DNA of 57,848 bases from an uncultured Clostridia bacterium (GTDB lineage: Bacteria; Bacillota; Clostridia; Christensenellales; Pumilibacteraceae): contig CAMWLQ010000008.1 in the NCBI GenBank assembly GCA_947175195.1, positions 1 to 57,848 on the forward strand, in the 5' to 3' direction. The notes under the pieces were generated by a model. That model was not told the origin of the DNA and searched no databases. It saw nothing but the letters and a program-made list of their open reading frames with translations. The position numbers were made by a program, and so were the translations under genes. Within the stretch, counting starts at the first letter, position 1; each line of letters begins with the position of its first letter. Below, one piece after another: positions 51,849 through 57,848 of this stretch.

Positions 51849-51877
51849 ATTATATCAAATCCGTCGAGTAAAAGCAA
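51849..51877 (-). promoter_or_regulatory. Promoter of the lipoprotein pair (leaderless, GTG start)
   Basis: Minus strand TTGCTT (51872-51877), 17-base spacer, TATAAT (51849-51854), then 6 bases and the GTG start. Confidence 0.78.
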
Positions 51878-51915
51878 GGGAACGCGAAAAAATATACGTC
51901 TATATTATTTTTAAC

Positions 51916-51944
51916 TCATTTTACGCGCCCGAAAAACATAAGAT
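51916..51944 (+). promoter_or_regulatory. Possible sigma-E promoter of the SpoVB-like gene
   Basis: TCATTTT (51916-51922), 14-base spacer, CATAAGAT (51937-51944). This compares with the Bacillus sigma-E consensus of about KMATATT-14-CATACANT: one mismatch in the -35 and two in the -10. No sigma-A promoter is visible in the 100-base gap. The ATG follows 6 bases after. Confidence 0.4.
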
Positions 51945-51950
51945 ATAGCG

Positions 51951-53447
51951 ATGAATTCCATGACGAAAGCAGTAATGACGATGACGGCATTCACCTTTGC
52001 GGAACGCACGCTCGGATTTTTGTTCAAAATCTACCTATCGCGCGAAATCGGCGCGGTAGGCATGGGCATCTATTCGGTCGCGTTGTCATTCTTTTTTGTG
52101 CTGATAACGCTGCTGACGTCGGGCATACCGCTTGTGGTGTCCAAGCAAACGGCTACCAACAAAGCGGAAAGCGGCGGAATATGTTCGGCGGCGCTCATTT
52201 TCGAGCTTATCACGGCGCTGATAGTTTGCCTTTTGGTAGTGACCTTCCAAAAGCCCATCGGGTCGCTGTTTGCCGATAAGCAGTCAATGACGCTTGTTAT
52301 AGTAATGCTGCCTGCGCTGGTATTTTCAGGCGTATACTCCGCGTTCCGCGGCGTACTGTGGGGCGAAAAGCGTTTTATGTCAGTGAGCGCGGTGGAATTG
52401 ATAGAGCAAGTAGCACGCATAGTCGGGTGCATTGTGCTGTTTTCGCTGTTCAGCAACAAGACGGTAGCGGTAGCCGCGTCAATGACGGTGGCGTGCGCCG
52501 TATCGGCTGTTGCGGTAGCGCTGTTCTATTTTTGCGGCAAGCGCAAGCTAAAAAGCCCCAAAACACATTTTAAGCCGCTTATTGCCACATCCGTGCCCAT
52601 TACGCTGTCCCGCACTACATCAAGCATAAACAACTACGTTATAGCAATAGCAATGCCGTTTTTGCTTATGTCGAGCGGGCTTAACTCCGAACAGTCAATG
52701 TACGTTTTCGGCTCGTGCGTGGGAATGGCGTTGCCGCTGCTGTACCTGCCCATAACGGTAGTTGGATCGCTCGCGTTTGTAATGATACCTACCCTGTCAG
52801 AATCGTACGCACTGGGCGACAAAAAAAGTATGTGCCGTCAAATAGAAAACGCACTGTCGTTTTCAGTAATAATCGCGGCTATTGTATTGCCCGCCTACTG
52901 CGCGCTGGGCGAGCCGCTCGGCACGTTTATTTACAACAACACCGACGCGGGCATATTCCTGAAAAAATCGGCATGGCTGCTGTTGCCGCTTGCGTTTGAA
53001 AACATAGCATCGTCAATGCTCAACTCGCTCGATTTGGAAAAGAAATCGCTTATCAACTACCTAATCGGCGCGGTCACAATGTACGTTATTTGCTTTGCGT
53101 TTTACTCGAGATTCGATATGGACGTGTTTATACTCGCATTCGGGCTCAGCCTGATTGCGTCGTCCGTGCTTGACGTGATAGACATTAAACGGCGCACGGG
53201 CTTTAAACTGACATTCTTTAAACCGCTGTTTATTTGCCTTGCCAGCGCATATCCCGCGTGGCTGTTTACCGAATACGTACATTCCATAATTCCGGGAACG
53301 GTCATTCCCATAATAGTTGCGGGTATAGGCGGAGTGTGCTTTTCGGCGCTTGCCGCAGTCATATTCGGCGCGGTGGACTTTGAAATGGCGGTGGGCAAAA
53401 AACAAAAAAAACACAAGCCGCTATTCGGCAAATTCAAGCGCACTTAG
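51951..53447 (+). CDS. SpoVB-like MOP-superfamily lipid flippase
   Basis: 498 residues with about 14 predicted helices; polysaccharide biosynthesis/MATE fold. The opening (KAVMTMTAFTFAERTLGFLFKIYLSREIGAVGMGIYSV in family alignments corresponds to the SpoVB start) has the REIGAVGMGIY motif shared by SpoVB and MurJ-like proteins; FSGVYSAFRGVLWGEKRF also fits. SpoVB is needed for spore cortex, probably as a precursor flippase. No Shine-Dalgarno site; the only promoter I can see resembles sigma-E, consistent with mother-cell expression. The C-terminus is Lys-rich (KKQKKHKPLF). Confidence 0.82.
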   Translation: MNSMTKAVMTMTAFTFAERTLGFLFKIYLSREIGAVGMGIYSVALSFFFVLITLLTSGIPLVVSKQTATNKAESGGICSAALIFELITALIVCLLVVTFQKPIGSLFADKQSMTLVIVMLPALVFSGVYSAFRGVLWGEKRFMSVSAVELIEQVARIVGCIVLFSLFSNKTVAVAASMTVACAVSAVAVALFYFCGKRKLKSPKTHFKPLIATSVPITLSRTTSSINNYVIAIAMPFLLMSSGLNSEQSMYVFGSCVGMALPLLYLPITVVGSLAFVMIPTLSESYALGDKKSMCRQIENALSFSVIIAAIVLPAYCALGEPLGTFIYNNTDAGIFLKKSAWLLLPLAFENIASSMLNSLDLEKKSLINYLIGAVTMYVICFAFYSRFDMDVFILAFGLSLIASSVLDVIDIKRRTGFKLTFFKPLFICLASAYPAWLFTEYVHSIIPGTVIPIIVAGIGGVCFSALAAVIFGAVDFEMAVGKKQKKHKPLFGKFKRT

Positions 53448-53484
53448 CGGTACGCAACCATGCGCAAATAATTAGGCAATACAA

Positions 53485-53532
53485 AAACAGCTCGAAACGC
53501 ACTTAATTGCATTTCAAGCTGTTTCCGTTTTT
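53485..53532. terminator. Bidirectional terminator between the SpoVB-like and DUF3810 genes
   Basis: AAACAGCT (53485-53492) pairs with AGCTGTTT (53517-53524), with an inner GAAA/TTTC stem. T-rich tracts follow on both strands (TTTCCGTTTTTT plus, TTTTTG minus). It overlaps the 3' end of the DUF3810 gene. Confidence 0.82.
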
Positions 53533-54800
53533 TGCTCGTAAATTGCAAAGAACATTTTTTGTACTTGCGAAAAGTTGATTATGCGCACCGGCTCTTGCGT
53601 TACGGGATCGCGCTCGGGCTCGCCCGTTACGGGGTCGGTAGGCGTTACCACCGTGCTTTGGTTGCCGTCATCGTAACTGCCCGTGCCGTTTGTAGCGCCG
53701 TTTGCCTCTAAATACCAGTTGTTGAAAAACTCGGCTATTTGCCCTATCAGGTCCCACTGCGAATTCCAATAATCGGCGGCAAACCACCGCTCGACACGCA
53801 CAAGGTCGCTTAACCGCACCGCATAGCTGCTGTACGACTCCCAGTCCTCGGTAAGTATAAACGATTCCAGCAAATTGTCAAAAGAATAATAATACCCGCA
53901 ATACCGTAAATAATCGTCGTCCGACGTTACCAAAACGTACCACGCAAGCAAGTTGGCGTCACCCTCGCGGAATACGCCCTTGGCGTGCGCCAGCTCGTGC
54001 GCAAGCGTAATCGTGCGCGTAGTGGGCGGCGCGGCGTTATTCACATTAGCCTCGCCCGTCGGCAAAAACGTCATGCCGGTTATCAGCATTTGCGACATAA
54101 ACCAGCTATTTACTATCGGTTTGGCGGTCGGCGTGTACTGATTGAAATACGGATCGGTCAGCTTGGCATACTCCACCTTTACTCGCTCCGCCAGCTCGGA
54201 AAAGGTGTACGGACATTCCACACACCCGTTTTTGTCGCGCGGCAGCGTTTGGGCAAGATTATTGTAATCGGCAAAAAAGTATTCTATTACAGGCTTTACG
54301 CTTTCCGCGTCGTAGGTCCGTTGGGACTGCGGAATTGGCATTTCCGCGCGGTAGTACGCAAACGCCATACTCACCATATACAGGTTGAGCACATAAATTA
54401 CGCCCACGCATATAGACAGCGCGCCCGTAAGTATGCGCAAAAACCTTGCCCTGCCCAAGTTAATTATAAGCCTTACGTAAAAGAAAATGCCCAGTCCGAT
54501 TAAGCAAACTATAAAGAACTCCATAATCGAAAAAGGCAGCCACGACGTGAGCGTGCCTACGACACGCACCCACCCCGCCTCTATATGCGTTGTCCACCAC
54601 TCGGCTATTTGCCGATCGGTACGCAAATCCAGCATCAGCAGCAACGGAATAAGCAGCCCGCACGCGACGGCGGCAAGAATAAACACACCCTTACCTATAG
54701 GGCGTTTTACTTTTTGCGCGCGCCTACCGTCAATCGCGTACATGCGCGTAAACCGCCTCGGCATAATATATCCGTTGTGCTTTTGCCGCTCAAAAGTCAT
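53514..54800 (-). CDS. DUF3810 membrane metalloprotease
   Basis: 428 residues. Three N-terminal membrane helices (about 38-60, 90-112, 122-145), then an extracytoplasmic zinc-protease domain with HELAH (His268-Glu269, His272) followed by KGVFREGDANLLAWYV. This pattern is the DUF3810 family, for which no substrate is known. The C-terminus has a Thr/Pro-rich segment (VVTPTDPVTGEPERDPVTQE) before a last helix-like stretch. No Shine-Dalgarno site; consensus promoter 6 bases upstream of the ATG. Confidence 0.85.
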   Translation of the reverse strand: MTFERQKHNGYIMPRRFTRMYAIDGRRAQKVKRPIGKGVFILAAVACGLLIPLLLMLDLRTDRQIAEWWTTHIEAGWVRVVGTLTSWLPFSIMEFFIVCLIGLGIFFYVRLIINLGRARFLRILTGALSICVGVIYVLNLYMVSMAFAYYRAEMPIPQSQRTYDAESVKPVIEYFFADYNNLAQTLPRDKNGCVECPYTFSELAERVKVEYAKLTDPYFNQYTPTAKPIVNSWFMSQMLITGMTFLPTGEANVNNAAPPTTRTITLAHELAHAKGVFREGDANLLAWYVLVTSDDDYLRYCGYYYSFDNLLESFILTEDWESYSSYAVRLSDLVRVERWFAADYWNSQWDLIGQIAEFFNNWYLEANGATNGTGSYDDGNQSTVVTPTDPVTGEPERDPVTQEPVRIINFSQVQKMFFAIYEQKTETA

Positions 54801-54806
54801 AGTTGT

Positions 54807-54835
54807 ATTATACTACACAAAAGCGCGCTTGTCAA
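54807..54835 (-). promoter_or_regulatory. Promoter of the DUF3810 gene (leaderless)
   Basis: Minus strand TTGACA (54830-54835), 17-base spacer, TATAAT (54807-54812), then 6 bases and the ATG. Full consensus. Confidence 0.88.
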
Positions 54836-54839
54836 TGCG

Positions 54840-55976
54840 CTACTCGTTTGACATAATCTCTTTTATAGGCACTTTGTTTATGCGCACCGCATACACCGCC
54901 ATTGCGCAAGCGTACAGCATGACAAACGTGCCGAGCGTAATAAAAAAGTACCCTATGCCGAATCTATACGTAGCAACGCTTTTTACGTCCGCAAAAACAA
55001 CATTCACCATAACAGTCATCAATACATGCTGGTAAACCGTGCCGAGCGCAAAGCCCAAAATCGCAAACGGCACATACCCCGCAAGTAGCGCGACCGCGCG
55101 CTCCTTTGCCGAATATCCAAACGCTTTCATCACAGCTATACTGCTCTTATTCGCATTAATCGCCGTTGTAATAGCCATAAACAGCGCTGTAACGCCCAAA
55201 ACGGCGCCGATAACCAAAATCATCACACCCATAATTACGCTGCTTAAATCGCTCATTGTAAGCCCCATTTGCAGCATTGCCGAATAGCAAAAGCACGCAA
55301 ACGCCACAAAGAACACGACCGACTTTTTGCCCGCAAGCGTGGACAAACACATTTCGACCAAGAACGGGCGCTGCTTGCTTGACGGTCGGAGTTTGGACTT
55401 TGCCGTCGCTTTTCCGCCCTTAATCATAGACACTACGTTGCGCCGCAGCGACAGCTTGGCATACAAGCACGCAAACGCGGAAAACAATATTGTAGGCGCA
55501 ATAACAAGCGCGACAAGCAATTCAACGTGATAGCTTATCGTTATTGCCGGCATGCCGTCTATCGTCATTTCGCGGTAAATGAGCGGCATTATTGCGTGCC
55601 CCGCGCCGTAGCCGACCGCCGCGCCTATAAAGGTACTAAGTCCAAACACCCAAAAGCTCAACGATATTTTATTATCCGAATACCCCATTGCTTTGAGTAT
55701 GCCAAACCGCTTGGCATTGCCGTCTATAAACAGCTTAATATAGAACACCGTCATTACAACGGCAATCAAGCAAAGCACTCCGCCCGTTATAGCGCACGTA
55801 AATTTTGCCGACGTAATGTTGGCGTCGTACAGCGTGCGCAGGTCACCGCTTACCGCCTTGTCTATTGCAAGCGCGTCCATATAGTAATTCAAAAAGAAGG
55901 TGCATACGAACACCGCGCAAAAGCATACCACCGATATGCCGAAAAGCTTTATTCCGTTCTTAATTCCGATTACCAT
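54840..55976 (-). CDS. FtsX-like ABC transporter permease
   Basis: 378 residues in two FtsX-type halves: one N-terminal helix with an external loop, then three helices (about 58-150), a cytoplasmic loop with basic residues, and a second set of four helices to the end. FGILKAMGYSDNKISLSFW and IAVMKAFGYSAKERAVALL are the repeated FtsX coupling motifs. The external domain is short compared with MacB, closer to LolE or bacitracin-sensing types. GGGTGG precedes the ATG. Pairs with the ATPase ending two bases upstream. Confidence 0.88.
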   Translation of the reverse strand: MVIGIKNGIKLFGISVVCFCAVFVCTFFLNYYMDALAIDKAVSGDLRTLYDANITSAKFTCAITGGVLCLIAVVMTVFYIKLFIDGNAKRFGILKAMGYSDNKISLSFWVFGLSTFIGAAVGYGAGHAIMPLIYREMTIDGMPAITISYHVELLVALVIAPTILFSAFACLYAKLSLRRNVVSMIKGGKATAKSKLRPSSKQRPFLVEMCLSTLAGKKSVVFFVAFACFCYSAMLQMGLTMSDLSSVIMGVMILVIGAVLGVTALFMAITTAINANKSSIAVMKAFGYSAKERAVALLAGYVPFAILGFALGTVYQHVLMTVMVNVVFADVKSVATYRFGIGYFFITLGTFVMLYACAMAVYAVRINKVPIKEIMSNE

Positions 55977-55977
55977 A

Positions 55978-56664
55978 CTACCACCCTATTTCGTACGCCG
56001 ATTTTGGCGCAGGGTTGTCGGTTACACTCACAATCTTGCCGCTGTTCATTTCCACAACGGTGTTCGCCATGTCCGCTATGTTGCGGTTGTGCGTGACCAT
56101 GACCATGGTAAAGCCGCGTTCCGCCTTGAGCTTTGCAATATAGTCCAAAACGCTCCGTCCCGTGCTTTCGTCCAATGCGCCCGTCGGCTCGTCCAAAAAC
56201 AATATTTGCGGTTTTTTGGCAAGCGCGCGCGCTATACACACGCGCTGCTGCTCCCCGCCCGACAATGCGCTCGGCATGGCTTTTAGTTTATCAACAAGTC
56301 CCACCGCCTCAATTTCGCGTATATAATCTTTATTGCCCGCAAGGTCGGCGCCTAAGCGCACATTCTTTTCCACGCTTAAATGCGGCAATAGATAATATTG
56401 CTGAAAAACAAACCCCACGTATTCGCGGCGGAACTCGGTCAGTTGTTTATCGGTCATTGCGGAAAGGTCTTGACCGCACGCGACAACGCTCCCGCTGTCC
56501 GCACGCTCCAAGCCGGACATCACGTTCATAAGCGTGGACTTGCCCGATCCCGACGCGCCGATAATTGCGACAAAGCTGCCGCGCTCGATATTAAGCGACA
56601 CACCACGCAACGCCTTGACCGCGCCACCGTTAAATTCCTTACATAAATCGGTTGCCGTAATCAT
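55978..56664 (-). CDS. ABC transporter ATP-binding protein, MacB/LolD type
   Basis: 228 residues. GASGSGKST (Walker A), ALSGGEQQRVCIARAL (signature), ILFLDEPTGALD (Walker B) and VTHNRNIADMA (switch). Compact single ATPase of the LolD/MacB group that works with FtsX-like permeases. GAGGATTGATT precedes the ATG at 56664, which immediately follows the tetR stop; an in-frame ATG at 56793 lies inside tetR and adds a non-family leader. Confidence 0.93.
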   Translation of the reverse strand: MITATDLCKEFNGGAVKALRGVSLNIERGSFVAIIGASGSGKSTLMNVMSGLERADSGSVVACGQDLSAMTDKQLTEFRREYVGFVFQQYYLLPHLSVEKNVRLGADLAGNKDYIREIEAVGLVDKLKAMPSALSGGEQQRVCIARALAKKPQILFLDEPTGALDESTGRSVLDYIAKLKAERGFTMVMVTHNRNIADMANTVVEMNSGKIVSVTDNPAPKSAYEIGW

Positions 56665-56666
56665 AA

Positions 56667-57236
56667 TCAATCCTCGTTTTGCTTGATGTGCTTTAATACC
56701 GCAACAAACTGTTCGGTAAGCATAGCCTTTTCGTCCGAAAACTTGCATACGCCCGTCACGACAGCCGCGGCAATGCCATGCGTGTACACCCATAGGTGCA
56801 TATAAAGCCGCTCGGCTTTTTGCCGTTCGAGCCCGTAATAATCCATTACCGACTGCAAAATCTTTTCGGCGTTTTGGTCGATTGCGTCAAGCACGCCGCG
56901 CTCGTCGAGTAACTCGGTTTGCTCGCGCATAAACAACAACATAAACAGCTTGGGATGCTCGTGCGCAAACCTGAGGTACGCCTCACCTACACCGCGAAAC
57001 GGAACGGCGTTACGCAGTCCCTCGTCCACGTAGCTGTTGTACAACGCATTGGCGCGCTCTACCACTGCGGCGCAAACCTCGTCCATACTGCTGAACACAG
57101 TGAATATAGGGCGCGGCGAGCTGCCGAGCGCGGCGGCAAGCGTTCGCGCGGTTAGAGCGTCAAACCCGTTTTTCTCCACCTCGTCAAGCGCAGTGCTCAC
57201 AATCTCCTCTCTTGTAAATTTCGATTTAGGCGGCAT
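56667..57236 (-). CDS. TetR family regulator of the adjacent FtsX-type transporter
   Basis: 189 residues. The N-terminal helix-turn-helix is TREEIVSTALDEVEKNGFDA, then LTARTLAAALGSSPRPIFTVFSS (residues about 8-50). The C-terminal domain is of the TetR_C group with a repeating His/Met/Phe-rich pattern (HPKLFMLLFMREQ, LWVYTHGIAAAV). First gene of a tetR-ATPase-permease operon. AAGGAGTAATT precedes the ATG. Two adjacent 14-bp palindromes next to its -10 box strongly suggest autorepression. Confidence 0.92.
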   Translation of the reverse strand: MPPKSKFTREEIVSTALDEVEKNGFDALTARTLAAALGSSPRPIFTVFSSMDEVCAAVVERANALYNSYVDEGLRNAVPFRGVGEAYLRFAHEHPKLFMLLFMREQTELLDERGVLDAIDQNAEKILQSVMDYYGLERQKAERLYMHLWVYTHGIAAAVVTGVCKFSDEKAMLTEQFVAVLKHIKQNED

Positions 57237-57249
57237 AATTACTCCTTAT

Positions 57250-57277
57250 AAAACAATCGTTTTAAAACACTTGTTTT
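57250..57277. promoter_or_regulatory. Tandem TetR operators
   Basis: Two abutting palindromes: AAAAC-AATC-GTTTT (57250-57263) and AAAAC-ACTT-GTTTT (57264-57277). They start one base from the -10 hexamer and cover the predicted transcript start, an ideal site for repression by the TetR encoded 14 bases downstream. Confidence 0.82.
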
Positions 57278-57306
57278 AGTATAAACCGAGAATAAGCAGT
57301 TGTCAA
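57278..57306 (-). promoter_or_regulatory. Promoter of the tetR-ABC-FtsX operon
   Basis: Minus strand TTGACA (57301-57306), 17-base spacer, TATACT (57278-57283). Confidence 0.85.
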
Positions 57307-57372
57307 GAGAAATAAAAAAAAATATGTAATTGTTATGTATAACATAGGCGCAATCGGCACAATATAAAGTTG

Positions 57373-57537
57373 TAAGGCAATCGCGGGTTTACGATAGGTA
57401 TATCGACCACATTGCGATAAAACCTCCTACCCCACAATGCCCTACAGACGGTTCGCTTTAACAGCCGTAAAATCTTTCAGCCTACGGCAAGCGAAACGGA
57501 AAATTCCTCCAATGTTACGGCATTGTGGGATTTTTTC
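57373..57537 (+). other. Candidate structured RNA or repeat element
   Basis: Nested perfect stems: CGATA-GGTA-TATCG (57392-57405) inside ATCGC/GCGAT (57380-57384, 57414-57418); an 11-base outer stem CCCACAATGCC/GGCATTGTGGG (57431-57441, 57519-57529) enclosing TTCGCTT/AAGCGAA (57452-57458, 57489-57495) and GCCGTA/TACGGC (57464-57469, 57483-57488). A T6 run follows the outer stem, as in an intrinsic terminator. No reading frame spans it. The fold suggests a small non-coding RNA or a palindromic mobile repeat; I cannot match it to a known RNA family. Confidence 0.45.
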
Positions 57538-57556
57538 GTTGTGGAAAAATAAGGTG

Positions 57557-57648
57557 GAGATTCTTCACTGTGCATTGCTTGTTCAGAATGACAAAAAATT
57601 TATTTACTGTTAAAACTATTTTGTCATTAGAGCAACGCGAGGAATCTC
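57557..57648. repeat. MITE/REP-like palindromic repeat
   Basis: Imperfect inverted repeat: GAGATTCTTC (57557-57566) against GAGGAATCTC (57639-57648), and inside it TCAGAATGACA against TGTCATTAGA. The wording GAGATTCTTC...CAGAATGACA...TGTCATT...GAATCTC resembles interspersed repeats found in many bacterial genomes. No transposase is nearby. Confidence 0.6.
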
Positions 57649-57774
57649 AACATTTTTTAAAAACTTACGCATAATCCCCCGAAAAGTGCACAATATAATA
57701 GTGTAAAGCAAATAACTTTTTTACGCCGAAAAGAAAATGCTTTACAAAAAATCTAATCGCATTAATTTGCGAAT

Positions 57775-57815
57775 ACGAAAAATCCACATTGCAAACGCAA
57801 CATGGATTTTTTCGT
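57775..57815. terminator. Hairpin with T run, possibly bidirectional terminator
   Basis: ACGAAAAATCCA (57775-57786) pairs with TGGATTTTTTCGT (57803-57815) with one extra T, around an inner TTGC-AAAC-GCAA. It resembles an intrinsic terminator readable in either direction; no gene ends in the visible sequence on either side. An inverted repeat TGTAAAGCA/TGCTTTACA (57702-57710, 57738-57746) precedes it. Apart from these elements I see no gene from 57237 to the end. Confidence 0.6.
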
Positions 57816-57848
57816 TTTATGAAATTATTTTTTTAATTTATCTATTGC

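Larger units (their letters stand above)
57357..57711. repeat. Degenerate direct-repeat pair flanking the structured elements
   Basis: Positions 57357-57380 and 57688-57711 match at 20 of 24 bases (both begin GCACAATATAA and end GCAA). They bracket the two structured elements below. Either they are the ends of one composite mobile repeat or duplicated promoter-like sequence. Confidence 0.4.

Noticed and set aside
57237-57848. Protein-coding gene in the terminal 600 bases
   Set aside because: Frames here are short, AT-rich and lack ribosome sites; the sequence is dominated by inverted repeats.
1-57848. CRISPR array, prophage or insertion sequence
   Set aside because: No regularly spaced direct repeats, and no integrase, transposase or phage structural genes were recognised.

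Overview
The window looks like chromosome of an uncultured, spore-forming clostridial Firmicute (Bacillota). Supporting signs are a germination protease gene (gpr) divergent from rpsT, a CwlD-type amidase, a SpoVB-like flippase, a VanW protein, AGGAGG-type ribosome binding sites, sigma-A promoters close to TTGACA-17-TATAAT and many short intrinsic terminators. Nearly everything is coding. I see no prophage, transposase, CRISPR array or rRNA.

Layout. 1-89: tRNA-Leu(CAA), minus strand. 0.2-6.1 kb, plus: arginine genes argC-argB-argD-argF, a GNAT acetyltransferase and a DegV protein. 6.2-16.4 kb, minus: one compact operon read as aroC-aroB-aroA-aroE-aroQ-(shikimate kinase/HAD fusion)-phosphohexomutase with an acidic repeat tail-transketolase-YfbR-like nucleotidase. 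It holds shikimate-pathway steps two to seven plus a pentose-phosphate enzyme that makes erythrose 4-phosphate. 16.6-21.6 kb: DUF2207 membrane protein, LemA, CwlD and an M1-type peptidase lipoprotein.

21.7-28.8 kb is the most interesting accessory block: two paralogous BcrA-type ABC transporter pairs in tandem, a cardiolipin synthase, a hexapeptide acetyltransferase, a novel protein with four FxxFLxxKG repeats, and a divergent TetR regulator. A 38-bp element carrying a palindrome with a compensated base-pair change lies upstream of both operons and abuts the tetR promoter. A third palindrome with the same arms lies after the transporter genes. I infer a local TetR regulon.

28.9-37.8 kb is envelope-precursor metabolism: Ddl, UppP, a membrane sugar-nucleotide dehydratase, GlmM, a small export protein, GlmS and MurI. 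37.9-39.3 kb is gpr/rpsT; S20 has a long charged tail. 39.4-46.8 kb carries a coiled-coil protein, PncB, a membrane protein, Lgt, VanW, CCA nucleotidyltransferase and an esterase. 46.8-51.8 kb holds two tandem lipoproteins with Ig-like and transglutaminase domains, the second lacking two of three catalytic residues. 52.0-57.2 kb: SpoVB-like flippase, DUF3810 metalloprotease and a TetR-ABC-FtsX operon with a clear tandem operator. From 57.24 kb to the end no gene is visible, but there are several structured repeat-like elements.

A pattern across the window: at least five genes (tetR, the small export protein, lgt, the second transglutaminase-like lipoprotein and the DUF3810 protease) have a good sigma-A promoter whose -10 hexamer ends only 6-8 bases before the start codon and no Shine-Dalgarno sequence. 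They look like leaderless mRNAs in an otherwise SD-using genome.
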